Positions 48,850 through 59,060 are shown, counted from the first letter of the stretch. The stretch: DNA of 64,000 nucleotides from Nitrincola sp048264025 (GCF_048264025.1 NZ_JBLXDN010000007.1:94651-158650); one strand, 5' to 3'. Translations and numbers: made by a program. Notes: generated by a model from the letters alone, not told the origin.

Positions 48850-51800
48850 TCAGTCATCAGCAGTAAAAACACAGGTACGATTTTTACCCGCACTTTTAGC
48901 CAGATACAGGGCCTTGTCTGCCCGAAGAATCAACTGATCCGTATCCAGCTCCAGACCCACATTCAGCCCAATACTCATGGTGACCCGAGAGGCCACCGAA
49001 GACACCTCATGCGCCAGATCACGCTGCTTAAGGGCCTGGTGAATCTGTTCAGCAATGTGCAGAGCGCCTTCATGGTCAGTGGCCGATAAAATCACTGCAA
49101 ACTCTTCACCACCATAGCGTGCGACCAGATCCCCAGGCCGTTTAACCACTGAGGTAAAGCATTCGGCCACCGCAATCAAGCATTCGTCTCCGGCCTGATG
49201 CCCATAATGGTCGTTGTAGGCCTTGAATTCATCCAGATCACAGATCAGCAATGCAAAGGGTAATTCATGCCGCTTGCAATAGAGGTATTGCTGCTGCAAA
49301 ACCTGGTTGAAATGCCGACGGTTACTCAATCCGGTCAGCCCATCGGTGGTAGCCAATATTTGCAGCTGTTGATTGGCGTTCTGCAGTTTTTGCTCAGCCA
49401 GTTTACGTTCATCATTTTCTTCGGTCAGTCGCTGGTTCAGGTGACAAATGGTATCGTACTGATTCTGCAACTCCTGCTTCTGCCGTTCGATATCCTGGGT
49501 GCGCTCCCCCACCTTCTGTTCCAGCTTTTGATAAACCAGCGCATTTTCAATCGAAATAGCAATTTGCCCGCCAAGATAACGCAACAAGGCAAACCGGTCC
49601 TGGGTGAACACCCCGGCTGCACTGTCGTTTTCCAGGTAAACAATTCCTTTTACCTGCCCTTGAATCATCAAAGGCACGCAAAGGACTGACAGCACCTGAT
49701 AACGGGCAAAGTAGGGGTCATTAGCAAACACAGCATAGTGGCAGGCATCATCTAATAAAATCGGTTCATGTGAGGCGATCACATAATTAATTACCCGCAG
49801 TGGTAGATCGGCTGTCTGATCATAGGCTTGATTCTGCATCACCTGGATTTCAGCACGTTCCACTGAAGATTCGGCCTGAATCAAATACTGCTGGTCCTCC
49901 TGCAGTATTAGTACACAACGCCGTGCCAGGGTATTTTCCTGCAAAATAGTCATCAGGGTTTCCAGTAATCGAGGTAAGCGGCGTTCCTGGCTGATCACTT
50001 CCACGGCCTGGGCGAGACTGTCGAGATCGAATTGACCGGCCTGCCTGACAACACTGAGGCGTCCTGTCTGAGGGTATCGGCTATCCACTCCCCATTTTTC
50101 GGCCAACTGCCGCTTTTCCAGTTGATGACACTGGGCGGCCAAGAGTTGAGCTTGACTGGTATACAGCTGTTCAGTCAGTTGATGTCCAATCACCTGTAGG
50201 TTCAGATGGCCGTAAAATTCAGCTGTTTTACAGGCTTCCTGATAACACCCAAGCGCCTTGCCAAAACGTCCGGCAAGGCGATACAGCTCACCCTGAAGCA
50301 ATTGCGCTCTATCCAGAAAATTGTCAGGACACTGTTTGGCCCAGCGATGCAATTGCCGTGCATAACGTTTAATTCGAAAATGATTCCGGTGCATTTTCAG
50401 CCCGTCATGGGATCGGAGCGTTTGTGCCAGAATCAACGCATGCACAAAGCAATGCTCAGCCGCATGCAACATGCCCTGGCTGTCTTTCATGTACCCCTGA
50501 CTGGTGACGGCAACCGCTGCTGCTTCATCATAATAGCCTTGATAATAGAGCACCCACATTTTATTGATGTAGTACAAATGGGCAAAATGACGTGAGCCAT
50601 ACTGACTCAATTTATCCAGATAAGCGCTTTCATCAAAGCCCTCATGACTAAACACCGGCAGGGATGGTGAAGGATGGCGCAGATTGAGTAACACCTGGCG
50701 AATCCCTACCAACACTTGATCATGCTCAAGTGCACCGATGCGTTGCAAGGTTGCCTGGAAATAATCACACTGCTGCAACACTTGCTCCAGCGGTTGCCCC
50801 CGCATTAACTGACTCTGCAGAATTCCCGTCGCTGCACAACCTGCATGAAACCAGTCCCCTACTTTAAGTCCTTGTTCAAAGGCCCGCTGCCAGTAACGTT
50901 CGGTATCACTGGCCGGATGTAGCCAGGAATGCGCAAAGTAACCATACACAAACGGCACTTCAGCACTCTGCATTTGGTTGTTGAAACGCTCAAGCATAGC
51001 CAGCGACAAACGACCATATTTACACCCGACTTCGGCAAGACCACGCACACCACCCAGGAAGATCACGCCGAACACCATATAGCCCACCACGGCTTCTCGG
51101 GTATTACCGTAGCGTAAGCACAAACGCACTTGCTTGGCAGCCAAAGCCACACAGAGCTCGGGACGTATCTGATAGGCCGCTTTTTGCATGGCTGACAACA
51201 ATAAAATCTGATCACGAATACGTGCATCGCTGGCCTCGGGTAAGGCCAATAATGCCTCTGTCGTGGAGCCACGCAGTTTGCGTTTGAGGTGCAGGTAATC
51301 GGCTGCAAAATTTACTGGATTAAAGCCAGCCGGTACACTGAAATCGAGGTGACACAAGGCTTTCCTGCCTGTGTCAAACGCCTGCTGAAACTCTCCATAA
51401 TCGGTATGTAATTTAATCAGCAATTCATAGATTCGGGTACGCTGTCGCGCATCAGTACTGGCTTGTAGCGCCTGCTGATAATAGCTTAATGCTGTCAACT
51501 GTTGACCACAAAGGTGCTCACATTCAGCACGCTCTTTAAAAACTTCAGCACGAAGTTGTGGATCAGTTTGTTGCGGCAACAAGAGTTTCATCGCCAGAAT
51601 GACGTACCCCAGTGCCAGATGAAAATCACCATTGCTCTTGGCAACCTCGGTGGCACGCAGATTCAGCCGACCAATCTGGTCCAGCAGTTGTATATCAGTA
51701 ATCTGTTCCAGGGCCGCATTGAAGTGATACACACACTCCAGCAACCGAGATTCGACTGCATCACTGCCCGCCAGACACTGAGCAATAGAGAGGTGCACCT

Positions 51801-53835
51801 GTCGAAGGGATGGCTTGTCCATCAGGCCATAGGCGGCCTGCTGTATGCGATCATGAGGAAAAGCATACTCCCCTTCGGGGGCTTGACGCATCAACCAACC
51901 ACCGGCCTGCGCGTGTACCAGCGCCCGTTCAACGGCCAGATCGGGCAGCAGTCGCTTCAATAGGTCGCTATCGAAGCGGTTACCGATACAGGCGGCTGTT
52001 TTCAACACCTGCTGCGTCTCATTCGACAAAAATGCCAGACGCTTTGCCAATAACTGCACAACATTTTCACTAGCTGGTATATCAGCCTGCTGCTGCAAGT
52101 CCAGCTTCCAGATCAACTCTGTAGGATCGAACCAAAGTACCCGGTGCAGTTGGCACTGACGCAGATACTCCGCCATATAAAATGGGTTGCCATGGGTCTT
52201 TGCAACAATGGTAACGGCCAACACGTCGGCGGCGTCGCTCGACAGTTTAAGGCGCTGCTGCAACAGATCACCGATCACCTGGGCACTGAGTGGCTCCAGT
52301 CTGATATCCTGCTGTAGTGTTTGCCGCCCCTGAAGCCGCTCCAGAAAACCGCCGAGCATGCTGGTCATATTATCAACATCATCTCTGAATGCCAGGATAA
52401 CAACGACTGAATGCTGCTCATGCTGTATGGTTTCCAACCACTCCAATGTGGCCGTATCAGCCCACTGACAATCATCCAGAAATATACATAAGGGATGGTC
52501 AATACTTGCCAGGGTTTGCACAAAACGACTCAACAAACGATAAAGGCGTACTTTGGCATCAGCCGCAGGCAGCGTCACCACCGCCGGAGGCTGACCTATG
52601 AACAAGGCCAACTCGGGCATAGCCTCTACCAGAATACCGGCATCTTTCTCCAGAACCAGGCGAAAGGTATCACCCCAGCGTTGCACCTGCTCAGACGATT
52701 CAGACAGCAGCTGACATAACAGTTGTCGTAATGCCGCGAACAACCCTTCAAACGGACTGTTGGAGGCGTACTGGTCATATTTAACCTGGACAAAATGGTA
52801 TTGATCGGCCACAGACTGCTGTGCGGCATAAACCAGACTGGATTTGCCGATACCCGATACACCCCGTACCAGGACCGTCGCCATAGGCTGGCCCACGGCT
52901 TGACGCAGCGTGGTGACTAACAACTGCAGTGACACTTCCCGACCATATTGCTCACCCTGACTGAACAGCCGACTGACATCACTCAGATGATCAATTTCGA
53001 AATCCGCTAGTGGTGCTCCACGCTCCGACATTTCAACGCAGATTCGCAAGTCTACGGCTACGGCCTCCAGGGTCTGATAACGCTGACGCCGATCAGTTGC
53101 CAGCATTTTATCCAGTATGCGCACCAAAACCGGTGCGACATCAGGACGCTGCCTTTGCAGGTTCGCCTGAATCTGCTGTCCAGGCGTTGATAACGCCTCG
53201 GTTTGCCTATCGGCAGGAGGCTGCCCGGTCAACATCAGATAGAACAAAGCACCTAAGGCGTATATATCACTGCGATCATCCACCAGAACACCTGAACGAG
53301 GATGCTGTTCTGGTGCCTGATAAGGGCTATTGAGCAACGTCAGATCACTCTGAAATTGATTCTCTGATTCACGCCGCCAGACCTGCCCAAGTCCAAGAAT
53401 CCGAAAATCAACCAGATCGGTACTTAGCAGAATATGTTCAGGGGATAATCGGGTATGTATAAATCCGGCATCATGAATAGACTGGATCGCCTCAACCAGC
53501 GCCACAGCCAAGCGTATAAATTGATGTTCAGATAAAGGATTGTCTGCCAGAAAAAGATCCAGCGGCAGGCCTTCAAAATACTCCCGCAGTAGCACAGTAG
53601 TATCATTCCAGGTAGTTATTCCTTTTACAGAGATCAGCTTTTCATGCTGGAACTGCTGCAGACGATCGCACTCATTGCGCAGCATATCAGCATGAGATAC
53701 CCCCGGTACCACGAGTTTACTGCGCTTTATCACAACAGGCTCAGAGGATAGCATCGCTAACCAGAGCTCTGACCTGGTCGTTTCCTGCAGCAAGGTTATA
53801 TCACTAAGATCATTCGCAGATAAGTACCGTTCCAT
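48850..53835 (-). CDS. Pseudokinase - AAA/TPR-like ATPase - GAF - GGDEF protein
   Basis: 1661 aa. Order: kinase-like fold (1-270), ATPase with Walker A RGVSGIGKSS (~325) and Walker B CIFLDDCQW (~450), long helical repeat region (~650-1180), GAF-type domain (~1240-1400), coiled coil, GGDEF domain with active-site ARYGGEEFAVIL (~1590). The kinase keeps a VAIK-like VVIKRS and DF(G) as DFRILG, but the HRD motif reads HTRLSPEH, so the catalytic Asp is lost. It probably makes c-di-GMP under control of the upstream modules. Such multidomain sensors are known; ligands here are unknown. Confidence 0.85.
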   Translation of the reverse strand: MERYLSANDLSDITLLQETTRSELWLAMLSSEPVVIKRSKLVVPGVSHADMLRNECDRLQQFQHEKLISVKGITTWNDTTVLLREYFEGLPLDLFLADNPLSEHQFIRLAVALVEAIQSIHDAGFIHTRLSPEHILLSTDLVDFRILGLGQVWRRESENQFQSDLTLLNSPYQAPEQHPRSGVLVDDRSDIYALGALFYLMLTGQPPADRQTEALSTPGQQIQANLQRQRPDVAPVLVRILDKMLATDRRQRYQTLEAVAVDLRICVEMSERGAPLADFEIDHLSDVSRLFSQGEQYGREVSLQLLVTTLRQAVGQPMATVLVRGVSGIGKSSLVYAAQQSVADQYHFVQVKYDQYASNSPFEGLFAALRQLLCQLLSESSEQVQRWGDTFRLVLEKDAGILVEAMPELALFIGQPPAVVTLPAADAKVRLYRLLSRFVQTLASIDHPLCIFLDDCQWADTATLEWLETIQHEQHSVVVILAFRDDVDNMTSMLGGFLERLQGRQTLQQDIRLEPLSAQVIGDLLQQRLKLSSDAADVLAVTIVAKTHGNPFYMAEYLRQCQLHRVLWFDPTELIWKLDLQQQADIPASENVVQLLAKRLAFLSNETQQVLKTAACIGNRFDSDLLKRLLPDLAVERALVHAQAGGWLMRQAPEGEYAFPHDRIQQAAYGLMDKPSLRQVHLSIAQCLAGSDAVESRLLECVYHFNAALEQITDIQLLDQIGRLNLRATEVAKSNGDFHLALGYVILAMKLLLPQQTDPQLRAEVFKERAECEHLCGQQLTALSYYQQALQASTDARQRTRIYELLIKLHTDYGEFQQAFDTGRKALCHLDFSVPAGFNPVNFAADYLHLKRKLRGSTTEALLALPEASDARIRDQILLLSAMQKAAYQIRPELCVALAAKQVRLCLRYGNTREAVVGYMVFGVIFLGGVRGLAEVGCKYGRLSLAMLERFNNQMQSAEVPFVYGYFAHSWLHPASDTERYWQRAFEQGLKVGDWFHAGCAATGILQSQLMRGQPLEQVLQQCDYFQATLQRIGALEHDQVLVGIRQVLLNLRHPSPSLPVFSHEGFDESAYLDKLSQYGSRHFAHLYYINKMWVLYYQGYYDEAAAVAVTSQGYMKDSQGMLHAAEHCFVHALILAQTLRSHDGLKMHRNHFRIKRYARQLHRWAKQCPDNFLDRAQLLQGELYRLAGRFGKALGCYQEACKTAEFYGHLNLQVIGHQLTEQLYTSQAQLLAAQCHQLEKRQLAEKWGVDSRYPQTGRLSVVRQAGQFDLDSLAQAVEVISQERRLPRLLETLMTILQENTLARRCVLILQEDQQYLIQAESSVERAEIQVMQNQAYDQTADLPLRVINYVIASHEPILLDDACHYAVFANDPYFARYQVLSVLCVPLMIQGQVKGIVYLENDSAAGVFTQDRFALLRYLGGQIAISIENALVYQKLEQKVGERTQDIERQKQELQNQYDTICHLNQRLTEENDERKLAEQKLQNANQQLQILATTDGLTGLSNRRHFNQVLQQQYLYCKRHELPFALLICDLDEFKAYNDHYGHQAGDECLIAVAECFTSVVKRPGDLVARYGGEEFAVILSATDHEGALHIAEQIHQALKQRDLAHEVSSVASRVTMSIGLNVGLELDTDQLILRADKALYLAKSAGKNRTCVFTADD

Positions 53836-53938
53836 TTACTCTATGCTTAATGTAAAGAGATCAATTAGAGGCTCATTAGGATCAGGAAACCTCGCCGCTT
53901 TAGTTGATAATCATCGATGAGCCGTCCCGTGTCCAGTG

Positions 53939-54259
53939 TTAAAGCCCTAGTACAAAGCGTAGCAGCATAAACGCCAGCATGCCTGCTACTATAGTAGTCA
54001 TCAGATCCTTACGAATCAGCGCTACAAAAAATGCAAATACGGCAGCTAATAGCCAAGGGTTTTGCCAACTGAACCAGATATCCCCTTCCGGCATCAATAC
54101 CGCCGGAACAATAATAGCGGTCAGCACTGCCGGCGGTACAAAACCCAGCGCCTGACTGAGCCACAAGGGGAAGTGCACCCGGCCAGCCACAGCAAAAAGC
54201 AGGAAACGCACACTGAAAGTCACCAGGAACATACCCAGAATCAAATAGACTTCCTGCAT
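53939..54259 (-). CDS. azlD: AzlD family branched-chain amino acid exporter subunit
   Basis: 106 aa from ATG 54259 (GGAGAT upstream), with four membrane helices, QALGFVPPAVLTAIIVPAVL and LIRKDLMTTIVAGMLAFMLLRFV. AzlD pairs with AzlC to export branched-chain or aromatic amino acids. The start overlaps the azlC stop (TAATG). Confidence 0.85.
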   Translation of the reverse strand: MQEVYLILGMFLVTFSVRFLLFAVAGRVHFPLWLSQALGFVPPAVLTAIIVPAVLMPEGDIWFSWQNPWLLAAVFAFFVALIRKDLMTTIVAGMLAFMLLRFVLGL

Positions 54260-54984
54260 TATTCGATCTCCTGTAGCTGAGCCTGTCGGCGCGACTGCAG
54301 CAGATACAAAGACATACCGGTAGTAATGCCACACACCGCCGCCACAATCAAACCGAGCTTGTGAGGCATAAAGGCGGTTGCCACAGCCATAGCACCCGCC
54401 ACTATCACCGCACCCCACATAGGACGGTTGGTCAGATAAGGTACCACCATACCGATAAAGGTAACCGACATGGCGAAATCCAGCCCCCAGTCGGTCATAT
54501 CCGGAAATATTTCACCCAGCACGATACCGACGAAGGTACACAGAATCCAATTACCATACATGGCCACAAACGAGCCCAGATAGAACCAGTGCGCCGTGTC
54601 GATGGATGTCTGACGTAAAAAACGGTTACTGACAGCCGCAAAAGTCTCATCAGTCAGGCCAAACGCCATCATGATGCGCCAGCGTAGCGGCAGGTGACTC
54701 ACTTTCGGCACAAGATTCGCGGCATACAATAAATGCCGTAGGTTAACCACAAAGGTGGTCAGAATAATAACCGGGATAGCAGCGCCTGCGGCCAGTAAGC
54801 CGAGTGCAATAAACTGGCTGGAACCGGCATAGACGATGACTGACATAGCCATGGCACCCCAGGCTGACAAACCACTGGTTTCAGCCAAGGTACCAAAAAT
54901 AATACCAAAGGGTATAGCCCCTACTATCAGCGGCAAGGTGGCCTTTACCCCAGCTGAGAACTCATCTGTTTTACTCACCGCCAT
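54259..54984 (-). CDS. azlC: AzlC family branched-chain amino acid exporter subunit
   Basis: 241 aa from ATG 54984 (an in-frame GTG at 54996 with GGAG upstream is also possible). The pattern GVKATLPLIVGAIPFGIIFG, VYAGSSQFIALGLLAAG and FVVNLRHLLYAANL is diagnostic of AzlC (LIV-E family). Multi-pass inner-membrane exporter together with AzlD. Confidence 0.92.
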   Translation of the reverse strand: MAVSKTDEFSAGVKATLPLIVGAIPFGIIFGTLAETSGLSAWGAMAMSVIVYAGSSQFIALGLLAAGAAIPVIILTTFVVNLRHLLYAANLVPKVSHLPLRWRIMMAFGLTDETFAAVSNRFLRQTSIDTAHWFYLGSFVAMYGNWILCTFVGIVLGEIFPDMTDWGLDFAMSVTFIGMVVPYLTNRPMWGAVIVAGAMAVATAFMPHKLGLIVAAVCGITTGMSLYLLQSRRQAQLQEIE

Positions 54985-55119
54985 TAACTCTCGCACCTTT
55001 CACTCCATAACTCCGGGACAGGGATAGACAAAACATTAGCATTAACTTATATTAGATTTCACGCTTACTGAAACCCATTTACCGAAGCCGCCTTGTGCGA
55101 CTTCACTCTGGAGATCAAC

Positions 55120-55323
55120 ATGACACTGGATCGCGCCGTTTTTGCTTTTGCCGGCTGCTTTATTCTGATTAGCCTTGCATTGGCCCATTGGGTCAGCCCC
55201 TGGTGGCTGCTATTCACGGCCTTTGTCGGTGTAAATATGCTGCAAACAGCCTTCACCGGTTTCTGCCCGCTGGTTATTATATTGAAAAAACTGGGCGTAA
55301 AACCCGGCCAGGCCTTTGATTAA
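55120..55323 (+). CDS. DUF2892 inner-membrane protein
   Basis: 67 aa from ATG 55120 (GGAG upstream), with two helices and the family pattern DRAVFAFAGCFILISLAL...HWVSPWWLLFTAFVG...FTGFCPL. In other bacteria such proteins are linked to rhodanese or sulfur genes, but nothing here confirms a role. Confidence 0.8.
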   Translation: MTLDRAVFAFAGCFILISLALAHWVSPWWLLFTAFVGVNMLQTAFTGFCPLVIILKKLGVKPGQAFD

Positions 55324-55329
55324 GGCTTT

Positions 55330-55373
55330 AAAAGGGATCTGTTTTGTCATAAGGACACTTCAGACCCCTTTTT
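55330..55373 (+). terminator. Terminator after the DUF2892 gene
   Basis: AAAAGGGATCTG and CAGACCCCTTTT pair with one mismatch across an 18-base loop, followed by a T-run. Confidence 0.75.
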
Positions 55374-55409
55374 AACCCCAGCCCCTTTACACCCGCCACC
55401 GAGTCATGG

Positions 55410-56303
55410 ATGATCAGACAATTACTGAATCAGATTTTCGGGCGGGTGGTAAAGATGAGTAACCCCAAACACACGCTGTTCTGGATGACACTGTTTCTGG
55501 GTGTAGTCGGTGCAATCTGTGTACTAATTTATGTGCCGCTACAGACAGCCTTCATGGCTAACTGGGTATTCAACGCGCTGATATTTTGCGTATTACTGAT
55601 CGGTATAGGTATCACCTACCGGCAAGTATTTGTGTTGTTCCCGGAAATTCGCTGGGTTGCCCAATTTCGTACTGGGCGTGTGGGCTTGTCAGTCACCCAG
55701 GAACCCCGCTTACTCAAACCGCTTGCCCGACAATTGGGTGAAGACTACAAACGTGACAAATTCTCTCTGTCTGCCCTCTCGCTCAGAACCGTACTGGATG
55801 GCATCCGTACACGCCTGGATGAACAGCGCGAAATTACGCGTTACTTTATCAGTTTGCTGATTTTCTTAGGTCTGCTAGGTACTTTCTGGGGGCTGTTAGG
55901 CACAATCAATGCGGTTGGCCAGGTGATTATTAATCTGGATATGCAACAGAGCAATTTTGCCGATGTGTTTTCAAGTCTGCAATCCGGCCTATTGACACCG
56001 CTTGAAGGCATGGGCACGGCGTTCAGCTCATCCCTGCTGGGTCTGGGCGGATCGCTGTTACTCGGCTTTCTGGACATTCAGGCTGGCCATGCCCAGAACC
56101 GTTTCTATGATGGTCTTGAAGAGTGGCTGACCGGCGTTACCCACTTGGTTGAAAAGGCCCATCAAACCGGCCAAGTCCCCCCGGTGCTAACTGATGACTG
56201 GGATTACGATATTTCCGGCATAGATACGCTCAGGGAAGTCGAGCGCTTGCGCGAAGAAAATGCCGAACTGGCGGCCAAGCTGGCAGAACAGGACAATCGC
56301 TGA
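55410..56303 (+). CDS. MotA/TolQ/ExbB-type proton channel family protein
   Basis: 297 aa with membrane helices at ~23-45, ~48-72, ~145-165 and ~190-230. The third and fourth carry the family's conserved region: YFISLLIFLGLLGTFWGLLGT, then LTPLEGMGTAFSSSLLGLGGSLLLGF. A charged C-terminal coiled tail follows. It pairs with the OmpA-domain protein by a one-base overlap (TGATG). A start at 55455 (MSNPKHTLF) is an alternative. The likely role is a proton-driven envelope machine other than the flagellar stator; no flagellar genes are adjacent. Confidence 0.82.
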   Translation: MIRQLLNQIFGRVVKMSNPKHTLFWMTLFLGVVGAICVLIYVPLQTAFMANWVFNALIFCVLLIGIGITYRQVFVLFPEIRWVAQFRTGRVGLSVTQEPRLLKPLARQLGEDYKRDKFSLSALSLRTVLDGIRTRLDEQREITRYFISLLIFLGLLGTFWGLLGTINAVGQVIINLDMQQSNFADVFSSLQSGLLTPLEGMGTAFSSSLLGLGGSLLLGFLDIQAGHAQNRFYDGLEEWLTGVTHLVEKAHQTGQVPPVLTDDWDYDISGIDTLREVERLREENAELAAKLAEQDNR

Positions 56304-57454
56304 TGCTGGGGTCCGGTCGCCGACAACGTAGTCAGATAAACGCTTGGCCAGGTTATGTGGATGCACTGTCGGCCTTGCTGATGCTGGTTATTTTCATGCT
56401 GATGATCTACATGGTCAGCCAGCTCTACTTGTCGCAGGCCCTGTCTGATCGAGACTCCGAACTGGTCCAATTGAGCAGCCGTCTGAACGAAATTTCCCGC
56501 CTGCTGATGCTGGAAGAGGAACGTACCGAACAGCTCACAGCCGAACTGACCAGTCTGCGCAGCTCTTACCAACAGAGCCTATCCCGCGAAGAAGCCATGC
56601 AACAGGCCCTCGATAGTTTATTAGGTGATCTAAATGACTCTGAACAGGCGCACCAGCAAATTGCTAGCCGTGCCACTGAACTGGAAACGCAACTGGAGCA
56701 GGAACGTACCGCATTTATGCAACTACGCACCCTCGCCGATGAACAGGAAGGTCAGATTACCGGGCTAACCAGCCGTATACAATCCAGCGACACCGCCTTA
56801 AGAGAAGAGCAGGAACTGACAGCCTCTCAGCAGGACTTTATTCTTCAGCTAACGCAGCGCATTGATGCTCTGCAAGAGCAACTGAAACAGATCAGTGCCG
56901 CATTGCAACTCCAGGAAACCATCAGTGCTGAACGCGAAGTTGAAATTGCGGGCCTGGGACAACGTCTAAACCGACTTCTGGCCGAACGTGTCAATCAACT
57001 GGAGCGTTACCAATCCGAGTTTTTTGGCCGACTCAGGGATATTCTGGAAGACAATGAAAATATTCGCATAGTCGGCGATCGTTTCCTGCTGCCTTCAGAA
57101 CTTTTCTTCGCCTCAGGTTCGGCTGAACTAGGTGCTTCAGGTCGAGCTGAACTGAACAAGTTTGCTGCGCTGTTACTGGAAATAGCTGCAAAAATCCCCG
57201 ACGACGTCGACTGGATACTCAGGGTCGATGGCCATACTGATCGCCTGCCTATCAATACCCCGGCTTTCCCCTCTAACTGGGAATTATCAACTGCACGTGC
57301 TGTGGCCGTTGTACGCTATCTCGCTTCACAGGGCGTACCGCAGAAACATATGGCGGCGGCAGGTTTTGGTGAGTTTTACCCGGTCGATTCAGGTAACTCT
57401 GCTGAAGCCTTGCAGCGTAATCGCCGCATCGAGATCAAACTCACAGATCGTTAA
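56303..57454 (+). CDS. Coiled-coil OmpA-domain peptidoglycan-binding protein
   Basis: 383 aa. One N-terminal membrane helix (YVDALSALLMLVIFMLMIYM), a long coiled coil (~40-230), and a C-terminal OmpA-like domain with the peptidoglycan-binding loop VDGHTDRLP and AGFGEFYPVDSG...RNRRIEIKL. It is the stator-like partner (MotB/TolR counterpart) of the upstream channel protein. Confidence 0.88.
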   Translation: MLGSGRRQRSQINAWPGYVDALSALLMLVIFMLMIYMVSQLYLSQALSDRDSELVQLSSRLNEISRLLMLEEERTEQLTAELTSLRSSYQQSLSREEAMQQALDSLLGDLNDSEQAHQQIASRATELETQLEQERTAFMQLRTLADEQEGQITGLTSRIQSSDTALREEQELTASQQDFILQLTQRIDALQEQLKQISAALQLQETISAEREVEIAGLGQRLNRLLAERVNQLERYQSEFFGRLRDILEDNENIRIVGDRFLLPSELFFASGSAELGASGRAELNKFAALLLEIAAKIPDDVDWILRVDGHTDRLPINTPAFPSNWELSTARAVAVVRYLASQGVPQKHMAAAGFGEFYPVDSGNSAEALQRNRRIEIKLTDR

Positions 57455-57685
57455 TTTTCAGTGATGTGTTAAGCGCCGTTAGCCAAACGCTGCAGGCGCC
57501 TTCAATTGCATTTTCAAAATAAGCAATAAATCTCGTCTTTTGAGCAAAGCACAGATTTTTGCTCTACAAAAACCTAGAAAAACAAAATATTATCTTTAAA
57601 TATCAAACACATACAGGAAAATTAAAAACCTTCTGCTAGAATGAATTCTTAGTCATAAATTAACCTTCTTCAGCAGGAGAAAGTA

Positions 57686-58930
57686 ATGTCTCGGGAAACC
57701 ATCGTATTAGGTGCCGGTATAGTAGGCGTCAGCATTGCCTGGCATCTGGTGCAGCGAGGCCGTAAGGTGTTGCTGATTGACCGTCGTCCACCAGGACTGG
57801 AAACCTCTTTCGGCAATGCCGGTATTATTCAACGCGAGGCCGTCAGACCCTATGCGTTTCCTCATGACCTGAAAACCCTGCTACGGGTATTGCCAAACCG
57901 CAGTATCGATATCCGCTATAAGCCCAGCGGCATGTTTGCAGCGGCCAGCCCCTTGCTCAGCTATTACCTGAACTCATTCCCAGGACGCTACAGCAAAATC
58001 ATTCCTGAATACGCTTCAATCATCGCCCTGTCTACCCAAGAGCATGATCCAATGATTAAAGCCTCAGGGGCTGACGGGCTAATACAGAAAAACGGCTGGC
58101 TAGAACTCTACCGCACTGAAGCCGAGCTGGATATCCGTCATAAAGAAGCATTGGAAGCGGCTAAACAAGGCGTTCTTTCACGTCGTATTGATCGTGCAAC
58201 ACTGGCTGAAATGCAGCCGGGCCTCTCAGCCGATGTTTGCGGTGCGATACACTGGCAAAACTCCTGGACGGTGGAATCACCTGGCGACCTGGTACAAGCC
58301 TATGCCAAAGATTTTGAAGCCAAAGGCGGTGAGTTCCTGGAAGCCGAGTTGAACTCTATCGTGCAGAACTCAGCCGACAACTGGACGGTCACTACCTCGA
58401 AAGGTCGTCATGATGCCGCCGAAGTTGTGGTTGCACTGGGCCCTTGGTCGCAAGAGTACCTGGCACCACTGAACTACAATTTCCCGCTATTTGTGAAGCG
58501 TGGCTATCACATGCATTACCAACAACCCAACATCAAATCCACCCTGAATTACTGGATTATGGATGCTGAAAAGGGTTATCTGCTTGAACCGATGAAGTCA
58601 GGTATTCGCCTGACCACGGGAGCAGAGTTAGCTAATCTGGATGCCCCTCCTGCCTACGGTCAGTTGGATGCGGCTGAAAAAGTCGCACGCAAGCTCTTCC
58701 CAATAGGAGCACGTGCCGATAAAGATCCCTGGAAAGGCGCTCGCCCCTGCTTCCCGGATATGAAGCCAGTGATTGGTCCTGCACCAAAGCACCCAGGCCT
58801 GTGGTTGGCATTCGGTCATGGTCACCAAGGCTTTACACTTGGACCAGCCACCGGACGACTGCTGGGTGAAATGATGGACAACGAAAAAACTGCCATCGAT
58901 ATGCAGCCCTTCCGCGCTGGGCGTTTCTAG
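57686..58930 (+). CDS. FAD-dependent D-amino acid dehydrogenase-like oxidoreductase
   Basis: 414 aa. N-terminal FAD motif VLGAGIVGVSIAWHLVQRG, GLETSFGNAGIIQREAV and the C-terminal FGHGHQGFTLGPATGRLLGEM, as in DadA and D-hydroxyproline dehydrogenases. It differs from the hydroxyproline-cluster enzyme and is transcribed alone behind CAGGAG. The substrate is probably a D-amino acid or other imino/amino acid. The 230-bp gap before it is AT-rich without a gene. Confidence 0.85.
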   Translation: MSRETIVLGAGIVGVSIAWHLVQRGRKVLLIDRRPPGLETSFGNAGIIQREAVRPYAFPHDLKTLLRVLPNRSIDIRYKPSGMFAAASPLLSYYLNSFPGRYSKIIPEYASIIALSTQEHDPMIKASGADGLIQKNGWLELYRTEAELDIRHKEALEAAKQGVLSRRIDRATLAEMQPGLSADVCGAIHWQNSWTVESPGDLVQAYAKDFEAKGGEFLEAELNSIVQNSADNWTVTTSKGRHDAAEVVVALGPWSQEYLAPLNYNFPLFVKRGYHMHYQQPNIKSTLNYWIMDAEKGYLLEPMKSGIRLTTGAELANLDAPPAYGQLDAAEKVARKLFPIGARADKDPWKGARPCFPDMKPVIGPAPKHPGLWLAFGHGHQGFTLGPATGRLLGEMMDNEKTAIDMQPFRAGRF

Positions 58931-58980
58931 CCAGTAATCTAAGCCAGTAATCTAAGCCGGTAAATTAAGTCCGTTAAAAA
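58929..58980 (+). repeat. Short 13-bp tandem repeat
   Basis: AGCCAGTAATCTA occurs twice in perfect tandem (58929-58954), then a degenerate copy AGCCGGTAAATTA and AGTCCGTTAAAAA. The first copy overlaps the stop codon TAG of the preceding gene. It looks like local slippage. Confidence 0.8.
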
Positions 58981-58988
58981 ATTCAATG

Positions 58989-59030
58989 GCCCAATTTCAC
59001 GTTTGTGCGTAAAATTGGGCTAATTTTTTA
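58989..59030 (+). terminator. Terminator after the DadA-like gene
   Basis: GCCCAATTT (58989-58997) and AAATTGGGC form a 9-bp perfect stem, followed by TAATTTTTTA. Confidence 0.8.
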
Positions 59031-59060
59031 ATCCGACAGCAATCATACAGGACTCTCCGC

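Noticed and set aside
57455..57685. Possible terminator GCGCC...GGCGC after the OmpA-domain gene
   Set aside because: The pairing is short with a long loop and no clear T-run; it is not strong enough to list.
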